Below, piece by piece: positions 1-5,452 of a stretch of DNA of 25,371 nt. The notes under the pieces are model-generated. The model ran no database searches, had not been told where the DNA came from, and saw nothing but the letters and a program-made list of their open reading frames with translations. A program made the position numbers and the translations under genes. Each line of letters starts with the position of its first letter. The stretch's first letter is position 1. This DNA comes from JAIRNF01 sp031550925 (GTDB lineage: Bacteria; Bacteroidota; Bacteroidia; Bacteroidales; UBA932): assembly GCA_031550925.1 (NCBI GenBank), contig JAVBOE010000069.1, forward strand, positions 1 through 25,371. The letters run 5' to 3'.

Positions 1-204
1 CGAAACCCACTTTTTTTGTGCTGAAAAGCTATCATCATCGCAGTACTCCATGCTGCGAATAAGCATTAAAGGGGTATAGTAAACCGGAACCCAGCTATAT
101 ACAATAACGGCTAAAATGGTTGAACCGAAAAAGAAAATGGCACACCACATCAATATTTTTAACAATCGTTTGGCAATCAATTTCATATGAATATGGCGCA
201 ACAT
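1..204 (-). CDS. mtgA: Monofunctional peptidoglycan glycosyltransferase, N-terminal part (runs off window)
   Basis: Only the first ~68 codons are in the window; the gene continues past base 1. The reverse strand encodes a short basic start, one hydrophobic membrane segment (about 20 residues, containing WCAIFFFGSTILAVIVY) and then VPVYYTPLMLIRSME followed by a K-W-V stretch. A membrane anchor followed by P-x-x-YTPLM-IR is typical of the start of MtgA, a GT51 enzyme that polymerises lipid II into glycan strands at the outer face of the inner membrane. The catalytic Glu region lies outside the window. Two in-frame ATGs are possible (204 and 186); 204 is taken because it sits about 25 bases from a -7 promoter element at 240-233. 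The gene is divergent from the M28 peptidase homologue. A bifunctional class A PBP is less likely, given the short tail and spacing. Confidence 0.8.
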   Translation of the reverse strand, partial: MLRHIHMKLIAKRLLKILMWCAIFFFGSTILAVIVYSWVPVYYTPLMLIRSMEYCDDDSFSAQKKWVS

Positions 205-232
205 TATGATTTTTTCAGATTTTTTAGTTGTA

Positions 233-240
233 CAAAAGTA
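233..240 (-). promoter_or_regulatory. -7 promoter element for mtgA
   Basis: The reverse strand reads TACTTTTG, an exact match to the Bacteroidetes TAnnTTTG element, about 29 bases before the ATG at 204. I see no clear -33 TTG at the right spacing, so only the -7 box supports this. Confidence 0.45.
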
Positions 241-260
241 ATATTCAATAGCATTTTATC

Positions 261-268
261 TAACTTTG
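261..268 (+). promoter_or_regulatory. -7 promoter element for the M28 peptidase homologue
   Basis: TAACTTTG matches TAnnTTTG exactly and lies 23 bases before the ATG at 292, giving a leader of roughly 16-19 bases. It is back-to-back with the mtgA element at 233-240, so the two divergent promoters share about 35 bases. No good -33 TTG is visible. Confidence 0.5.
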
Positions 269-291
269 TCGGCTTAATAAATTACCGATAA

Positions 292-1311
292 ATGAAATTT
301 CTCCCCATTGTAGCAGCTATAGCTACTCTTTTTTCTTCATTTCAGCTTACTGCTCAACAATCTATATCAGACGAATATGCTTTGGAAATCAGGGTAGACG
401 GTCTTTATAGCTATGTTGAGGCATTTACCAACCCCCGGTTAGAAGGACGGCGTACAGGAACAAAAGGTGGCTTGCTTGCCGCTGAGTATATTGAAAATGA
501 ACTTCTTCTGATGGGGCTTAAGCAACCATATAGTAACAGCTATATGCAACCTTTTATGGAAAATGGCATGAAAGGGGTTAACGTACTGGGCATGATTGAA
601 GGAACTGCATTGAAAGATGAAGTGGTAGTACTAATGGCGCATTATGACTATGTGGGGCAATCGAAAGATGGTATTATATATCCCGGAGCAGAAGATAACG
701 CATCGGGGGTTGCAGCATTGCTGGAAATAGCAAAAGCATTTCAGGCGGCAAAAAAGAGAGGTATAGAGCCCGTTAGAACAATTCTTTTTGCTTTTTTTGA
801 TGGAAATAAATCAGACCTATCAGGCGCTAAGTACTATATTAATCATCCTATATTCACTCCGGATAAAACAGTACTAGCCATAAACGTTGACATGATTGGT
901 CGTACCGATGGTTATGCTGAGGGTTTTTACGACTATGTTTTTGTGTTAGGAACAAATAGAATAAGCTCAGAGCCGCGCCACGTTATCGATAGCCTTAATA
1001 ACGCCAGCGTACAAATGACGGTTGACTATAATTTTTATAATAGCAAAACGGTTTTTGATTTATTCTACCCAATGTCCGACCATTATGTGTTTGAGCAAAA
1101 AATAGTTCCTGTTGTATATTTTACATCAGGCATTACAGGCGATATTCATTCGGTAGGAGACGTTATTGATAAGTTCTACTTTCCAACATTTATGAGACGT
1201 GCAAGGTTGATATTTCAAACCACATGGTATTACGTCATGCAGGGAGTTTGGCCTCAGCTGGATTTATACGGAAAAGGAAACGGGGAGCACAGAAAGGCAA
1301 AAAGATTCTAA
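292..1311 (+). CDS. Secreted M28-family peptidase homologue with altered active site
   Basis: 339 residues. Residues 1-22 form a signal peptide (basic start, hydrophobic core, A-Q cleavage region), so the mature protein is periplasmic or outer-membrane associated. The M28 zinc-aminopeptidase core is recognisable: LMAHYDY (His117), GAEDNASGVAALLE (Asp135), INVDMIGR (Asp200) and DIHSVGD (His286), which are four of the five usual metal ligands. The oddity is at 165-180. The family normally has an acidic pair (catalytic Glu plus a Glu metal ligand) between F-x-D-x and a G-x-x-GS stretch; here the same place reads DGNKSDLSGA, with Asn172-Lys173. By family logic the protein may not hydrolyse peptides as usual, or may be a binding or regulatory pseudoenzyme. 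It is divergent from mtgA and convergent with gpmA. The fold assignment is secure; activity is doubtful. Confidence 0.85.
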   Translation: MKFLPIVAAIATLFSSFQLTAQQSISDEYALEIRVDGLYSYVEAFTNPRLEGRRTGTKGGLLAAEYIENELLLMGLKQPYSNSYMQPFMENGMKGVNVLGMIEGTALKDEVVVLMAHYDYVGQSKDGIIYPGAEDNASGVAALLEIAKAFQAAKKRGIEPVRTILFAFFDGNKSDLSGAKYYINHPIFTPDKTVLAINVDMIGRTDGYAEGFYDYVFVLGTNRISSEPRHVIDSLNNASVQMTVDYNFYNSKTVFDLFYPMSDHYVFEQKIVPVVYFTSGITGDIHSVGDVIDKFYFPTFMRRARLIFQTTWYYVMQGVWPQLDLYGKGNGEHRKAKRF

Positions 1312-1361
1312 AGTTGCGTATTATTTAGCATGTCATTGCGACCATAGAATTTTTTACTTTT

Positions 1362-2111
1362 CTAAGTAGCTTTCTTTCCTTGGTTTGCCACGGCTTCCAT
1401 TAGCTCTTTTATTTTTTCAGGATCGCCCAAATAATAATCTTTTACGAGCTCATGGTTATCATTAAGCTCAAAAACGTAAGGTATGCCTGTTGGTATATTT
1501 AGTGATACAATATCATTGTCAGATATATTTTTTAGGTACTTTACAATTCCTCTGAGGCTATTACCGTGCGCGGCAACAATAATATCGTCATGCTCTTTTA
1601 GTGAGGGAAATATTGTGTTATTCCAATAAGGCAGAATTCTATCAACGGTATCTTTTAGCGATTCGGTAAGCGGTAGTTCATTTTGCAAGATACCTTTATA
1701 CCGCTTATCAAGATATGGCGAGCGAGGGTCGTCGGAGTCTAGTTCGGGAGCTTGTATGTCGTAGCTTCTACGCCATTTTAAAACCTCTTCTTCTCCGTAT
1801 TTTTCTGCGGTCTCCGATTTATTTAACCCCTGCAAAGCCCCGTAGTGTTTTTCGTTTAATCGCCACGATTTTTCAACCGGAATCCAATCCAAATCAAGCT
1901 GGTCAAGGATAATATTTAGCGTTTTAACCGCTCTTTTCAGATAAGATGTATAGGCAAGAGTAAAGTTATAACCTTCTTTTTTCAACGTTTTCCCGGCCTC
2001 TATAGCCTCTTCGGTACCTTTTTCAGTCAGGTCAACATCCGTCCAACCGGTAAAGCGGTTTTCTTTGTTCCACAGGCTTTCGCCATGTCTGATTAGTACA
2101 ACTCTTTTCAT
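1362..2111 (-). CDS. gpmA: 2,3-bisphosphoglycerate-dependent phosphoglycerate mutase
   Basis: 249 residues, the normal length for cofactor-dependent GpmA, a cytoplasmic glycolytic enzyme interconverting 3- and 2-phosphoglycerate. The phosphohistidine motif LIRHGESLWN is at 6-15 (His9), followed by the family hallmark FTGWTDVDLTEKG. Further conserved points are TSYLKRA (Arg60), RLNEKHYGALQG with catalytic Glu87, and AAHGNSLRG with His182. The C-terminal tail that closes the active site (GIPYVFEL onward) is intact. The ATG at 2111 places the motif at the usual distance from the N-terminus. It ends 50 bases from the stop of the convergent M28 homologue; I see no clear hairpin terminator between them. 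Confidence 0.97.
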   Translation of the reverse strand: MKRVVLIRHGESLWNKENRFTGWTDVDLTEKGTEEAIEAGKTLKKEGYNFTLAYTSYLKRAVKTLNIILDQLDLDWIPVEKSWRLNEKHYGALQGLNKSETAEKYGEEEVLKWRRSYDIQAPELDSDDPRSPYLDKRYKGILQNELPLTESLKDTVDRILPYWNNTIFPSLKEHDDIIVAAHGNSLRGIVKYLKNISDNDIVSLNIPTGIPYVFELNDNHELVKDYYLGDPEKIKELMEAVANQGKKAT

Positions 2112-2229
2112 TCTTATAATGTTTTAGCTATGCTTGTATGTAAGCTTATCTTATAATAAACTTACAAGAGCTGCTATTTGTTCTCCAAAATCTACTATTT
2201 TTACAATCAAACTATAATTTTTATCAATC

Positions 2230-2994
2230 ATGCTAAGCATACTCTTTTTATTGCTCTGTGGTTTCTCGTCAGATGAAAACGATAGCCAGCAACCACCGAC
2301 TTATCACTGTAAGAAGGTTATTGAGTCAGGTGTCAATTATACCTCCGATCAATTTTGGGAACACGCCGAGAAGATACCCTATTTTGTAGATTTAAAATCC
2401 GGAGAAAAGGCAGGTTTACCTACGCAGGCCAGAATGCTTTGGGATGACACCTGCTTGTATGTTATGGTTGAAATGACTGAGCCTCATTTATGGGCGGAGC
2501 AGACAAAGAACGAAGAAAAAATATACTTAGATAACGCATTTGAGCTGTTTGTCGATCCTGATGGTGATGGGTTGAGCTATGTAGAGTATGAGATTAATGC
2601 GCTGGGTACTACCTGGGATTTGTTGATGACAAAACCATATCGTGATGGCGGAAACGCTATTTCCAACTACGATATGAAAGGCATTGAGAAAGAGATTAAG
2701 CTTAACGGAACCTTAAATGATGCGACAGATATTGATACGGGTTGGACGTTGTACCTTACTATTCCGTTCGAAAATTTCGGAGGGCTTTATCCTAAGGCTG
2801 TTCCTCAAAAAGGTGATATGTGGCGGGTAAATTTGGCAAGAGTGCATTGGGAGTTGGATATTAATAACGGGGAATATATAAAATCAACAAATCCGGAAAC
2901 AGGCAGAAATATTTCTAAGTATTGGGTTTGGAGTACACATGGTGCTTTAAACATGCATATACCGGAACGTTTCGGGTATCTTATATTTGACTGA
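2230..2994 (+). CDS. Secreted carbohydrate-binding family 9-like protein
   Basis: 254 residues. Residues 1-14 are strongly hydrophobic and end in LLLCGFSS, suggesting export; the Cys lacks a small residue at -1, so a lipoprotein is possible but not clear. The rest fits the CBM9-like beta-sandwich common in Bacteroidetes: a start describing displacement into the fold (SDQFWEHAEKIPYFVDL), then TQARMLWDDTCLYVMVEM, the acidic calcium-site-like DNAFELFVDPDGDG, YEINALGTTWDLL, and a closing WRVNLARVHWEL. In xylanases CBM9 binds reducing ends of sugar chains; these stand-alone homologues are uncharacterised, so sugar binding is inferred. No catalytic domain is attached. It stands alone: gpmA is divergent and a 440-base gene-free stretch follows. 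Confidence 0.8.
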   Translation: MLSILFLLLCGFSSDENDSQQPPTYHCKKVIESGVNYTSDQFWEHAEKIPYFVDLKSGEKAGLPTQARMLWDDTCLYVMVEMTEPHLWAEQTKNEEKIYLDNAFELFVDPDGDGLSYVEYEINALGTTWDLLMTKPYRDGGNAISNYDMKGIEKEIKLNGTLNDATDIDTGWTLYLTIPFENFGGLYPKAVPQKGDMWRVNLARVHWELDINNGEYIKSTNPETGRNISKYWVWSTHGALNMHIPERFGYLIFD

Positions 2995-3050
2995 TAAGTA
3001 GTCATATACGCTCTTTTATCAGAATATTATTAAAATATTAGGAATTTTAA

Positions 3051-3058
3051 TACTTTTG
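3051..3058 (+). promoter_or_regulatory. -7 promoter element for the candidate small RNA
   Basis: TACTTTTG matches TAnnTTTG exactly. It sits just before the first strand of a long RNA fold that begins at 3063, and no start codon of a plausible gene follows for more than 350 bases. The upstream region is AT-rich without a clear TTG at -33. Confidence 0.5.
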
Positions 3059-3060
3059 TA

Positions 3061-3310
3061 GCGGTTAAATTCGGTTATAAGGTACGTAGTTGCATCATAC
3101 CATATTGATGATGACAATATGGTAACTGGCAGTTGATGTAGCTACACCCGATATTTAATCAGTTTGTGATCTATTAACAATGCTTCAGAAAAAGGGGTGG
3201 ACCTTGAATGTCAAGGTTGTATAGTAAGCTAATTTTATTACTATAAAATTTCTCAAAAACTTTTGAGCTATACAACCAACGGCTGATAGTAGTCTGGCCC
3301 TTTTTTGTTT
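3061..3310 (+). ncRNA. Candidate structured small RNA, about 245 nt, family not recognised
   Basis: This 440-base gap has no credible ORF but folds heavily. The 5' domain: 3063-3074 pairs with 3148-3160 (12 bp, one bulged base); 3086-3097 pairs with 3134-3145 (12 bp with two G-U); 3098-3107 pairs with 3115-3124 (10 perfect bp) around loop ATGATGA, leaving a 9-base bulge 3125-3133 (ACTGGCAGT). The 3' domain: 3194-3202 pairs with 3292-3300 and encloses hairpin 3201-3207/3211-3217, stem 3215-3224/3268-3277 (10 perfect bp) and two inner hairpins, 3231-3238/3243-3250 and 3252-3257/3262-3267. It ends in T6 at 3301-3306. Promoter element, fold and terminator together suggest an independent transcript. 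I see no tmRNA, RNase P, SRP or known riboswitch signature. It could also be a long leader of the next gene, but the terminator and a second promoter element at 3384 argue against that. Confidence 0.6.
3194..3306 (+). terminator. Branched intrinsic terminator of the candidate small RNA
   Basis: The outer stem 3194-3202/3292-3300 closes a multibranched fold and is followed directly by six T (3301-3306). An A-rich run (3189-3193) precedes the 5' arm, so the reverse strand would also end in a stem plus T5; it could stop transcription from both sides. The branching is unusual for a terminator. Confidence 0.5.
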
Positions 3311-3383
3311 TACCCTAGCTGTTATACAGTAAAATGGTTAAGAACTTCGTAGGCTTATATCATTTTTAACTACATATTTTTGA

Positions 3384-3391
3384 TACCTTTG
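3384..3391 (+). promoter_or_regulatory. -7 promoter element for the deoxyhypusine-synthase-like gene
   Basis: TACCTTTG matches TAnnTTTG exactly, 43 bases before the ATG at 3435 and downstream of the small RNA's terminator. No clear TTG at -33. Confidence 0.5.
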
Positions 3392-3434
3392 ATGCATTAT
3401 TTATGCTTAACAGTAAAATATATTCTTTATTGCT

Positions 3435-4415
3435 ATGGAAGTAAAACGCAATGCTATCTCCGCATTCATGGAGAAATATTATTTGCACTTTAATGCAGCT
3501 ACAGTGGTAGATGCAGCCAAAGGTTATGAAACACACTTGGCTGAAGGTGGCAAAATGATGATTACGTTGGCTGGCGCTATGAGTACAGCCGAGATGGGTA
3601 AAATTTTAGCGGAGATGATTCGTCAGGATAAAGTGCAGATTATTTGTTGCACCGGAGCAAATCTTGAGGAAGACATCATGAACCTTGTGGCGCATAACCA
3701 CTATAAGCGGGTTCCTAACTACAGAGATCTTAGTCCTGAACAAGAGCGCGAGTTGTTAGACCAAGGGTTTAACCGTGTTACCGATACATGTATCCCCGAA
3801 GAAGAAGCATTTCGTCGAATTCAAGAGCATATTTATAAGCAGTGGAAGTCTGCCGAAGATGCAGGAGAGCGTTATCTTCCACATCAGTATATGTATAAAA
3901 TGTTGCTGGCAGGCGATTTAAAACCATACTACGAAATTGACCCTCAAAATAGCTGGATGCTTGCTGCTGCAGAAAGAAATCTGCCTATTATTGTTCCGGG
4001 ATGGGAAGATTCTACCATGGGTAATATCTTTACATCATATTGTATTAAGGGTCAACTGAAGCCTTCTACTATGAAGTCGGGAATTGAGTATATGACGTTT
4101 TTAGCCGATTGGTACATAAAGAACTCCGGCGGAAAAGGTGTTGGATTTTTCCAAATAGGAGGAGGCATAGCAGGCGACTTCCCTATTTGTGTTGTGCCTA
4201 TGCTTTACCAGGATTTAGAGATGGAGAACATTCCTTTCTGGAGCTACTTCTGTCAAATTTCCGATTCAACCACTAGCTACGGTTCATATTCAGGTGCTAT
4301 ACCTAATGAAAAGATTACATGGGGTAAGCTGGATATAGATACGCCAAGGTTTGTTATAGAATCGGATGCTACTATTGTTGCACCTCTCATCTTTGCCTGG
4401 ATATTAAAGATGTAG
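3435..4415 (+). CDS. Deoxyhypusine synthase family protein
   Basis: 326 residues, soluble, covering the whole family fold. Visible landmarks are TLAGAMSTAEMGKILAEMI near 43-61, IICCTGANLEEDI near 74-86 (NAD-binding region), LPIIVPGWEDSTMGN (substrate-pocket region), GVGFFQIGGGIAGDF, and near the C-terminus ITWGKLDIDTPRFVIESDAT. The Lys298 in WGK aligns with the active-site lysine that forms the enzyme-aminobutyl intermediate in eukaryotic deoxyhypusine synthase. The known enzyme moves the aminobutyl group of spermidine to eIF5A, which bacteria lack, so the bacterial acceptor is unknown here; homospermidine formation or another polyamine transfer is a reasonable guess. It has its own promoter element and a hairpin terminator before deoC, so it is probably transcribed alone. 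Confidence 0.88.
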   Translation: MEVKRNAISAFMEKYYLHFNAATVVDAAKGYETHLAEGGKMMITLAGAMSTAEMGKILAEMIRQDKVQIICCTGANLEEDIMNLVAHNHYKRVPNYRDLSPEQERELLDQGFNRVTDTCIPEEEAFRRIQEHIYKQWKSAEDAGERYLPHQYMYKMLLAGDLKPYYEIDPQNSWMLAAAERNLPIIVPGWEDSTMGNIFTSYCIKGQLKPSTMKSGIEYMTFLADWYIKNSGGKGVGFFQIGGGIAGDFPICVVPMLYQDLEMENIPFWSYFCQISDSTTSYGSYSGAIPNEKITWGKLDIDTPRFVIESDATIVAPLIFAWILKM

Positions 4416-4430
4416 TAACCCACCATAAGT

Positions 4431-4467
4431 AACCTCTGTAAGACCCAATTACAGAGGTTATTGTTTT
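4431..4467 (+). terminator. Intrinsic terminator after the deoxyhypusine-synthase-like gene
   Basis: AACCTCTGTAA (4431-4441) pairs perfectly with TTACAGAGGTT (4449-4459) around a 7-base loop, followed by a T-rich run (ATTGTTTTATT). Confidence 0.75.
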
Positions 4468-4500
4468 ATTGGCAGTAAACAATTTCGAAAAATAACGATC

Positions 4501-5373
4501 ATGAGCTTATCTTCACTATCAAATTACGAGCTGACTGTAAACCCTGTGGCTATTAACGAGCGGCTAGAGGTAATAAGAACAAAAACGGCAGGGTATAGCG
4601 TTCCTGCTATTTATACACAATGCTTTTCGAGCATAGATCTTACTACGCTTAATGCTACCGATACATTGCAGAAGGGAGAAAAAATGGCTAAATCGGTTAG
4701 TAATTTCCCAAATAACTTCAAAGGACTTCCAAACGTTGCGGCTATTTGTGTTTATCCAAGCTTAGTTAATGCTGTTCGTCGTAATTTGAAAGATGAAAAC
4801 GTAAAAATAGCATCAGTTGCCGCCGGCTTTCCTGCATCGCAAACGTTTATCGACGTTAAGATTTCGGAGTGCATAATGGCTATAGAAAACGGTGCCGATG
4901 AAGTAGATATTGTTATTTCGTTAGGCAGCTTTCTCTCCGGCGATTATGATACGGTGGCTGCGGAAGTTGAGCAAATTAAAGATGCAATAGAAGATGCGCA
5001 CTTAAAAGTTATACTCGAAACGGGTGCGCTTCCCGATCTTTCAGCTATTCGTTTAGCATCGCTTTTAGCAATGGAAGCAGGTGCAGATTTTATTAAAACC
5101 TCTACCGGTAAAATGGAGCCTGCTGCGACACCCGAAGCGGCATTGGTTATGGTTGAAGCCATTCATGATTTCTATAAGCATACCGGAAAAAAGGTGGGAT
5201 TTAAGCCTGCCGGTGGTATTGTGACAACAGAAGATGCTGTATTATACTACGCTATTGTTCGTTCTGTATTGGGCGAAGAATGGATTACACCTGAACTGTT
5301 TCGTATTGGAGCGAGTCGTTTAGCAAATAATTTGCTTACTGATATTACCGGACTCAACGCACAGTATTTTTAG
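4501..5373 (+). CDS. deoC: Deoxyribose-phosphate aldolase
   Basis: 290 residues. It cleaves 2-deoxyribose-5-phosphate to glyceraldehyde-3-phosphate and acetaldehyde in deoxynucleoside catabolism, in the cytoplasm. The class I aldolase residues are in place: GADEVDIVIS (Asp136), DFIKTSTGK with the Schiff-base Lys199, and GFKPAGGIVT with Lys235. Strand motifs ICVYPSLV and ASVAAGFPASQ also fit the TIM barrel. It is about 30 residues longer than E. coli DeoC at the N-terminus, as expected for the longer form of the family; the first in-frame ATG after the preceding terminator is used. I do not see a convincing -7 element in the 34 bases between that terminator and the ATG. It is followed by the AsmA-family gene after 79 bases. 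Confidence 0.95.
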   Translation: MSLSSLSNYELTVNPVAINERLEVIRTKTAGYSVPAIYTQCFSSIDLTTLNATDTLQKGEKMAKSVSNFPNNFKGLPNVAAICVYPSLVNAVRRNLKDENVKIASVAAGFPASQTFIDVKISECIMAIENGADEVDIVISLGSFLSGDYDTVAAEVEQIKDAIEDAHLKVILETGALPDLSAIRLASLLAMEAGADFIKTSTGKMEPAATPEAALVMVEAIHDFYKHTGKKVGFKPAGGIVTTEDAVLYYAIVRSVLGEEWITPELFRIGASRLANNLLTDITGLNAQYF

Positions 5374-5452
5374 TATTTTCAACACCTACACCATACAATC
5401 AAACCATTCATAACAAACGTGTTCATCTAAGTAAAACAAATAAGAATATGTT

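Noticed and set aside
1312..1361. Terminator between the M28 homologue and gpmA
   Set aside because: T-rich runs are present, but I could not find a stable hairpin.
2230..2275. Lipoprotein signal on the CBM9-like protein
   Set aside because: A Cys follows the hydrophobic stretch, but the residue before it is Leu rather than a small residue; not firm enough to call.
3061..3310. tmRNA, RNase P RNA, SRP RNA or a riboswitch for the folded RNA
   Set aside because: No tRNA-like ends with T-loop, no RNase P core sequences, no SRP tetraloop motif, and no ligand-core motif that I know. 6S RNA was considered, but the RNA folds into two domains rather than one long hairpin with a central bubble.
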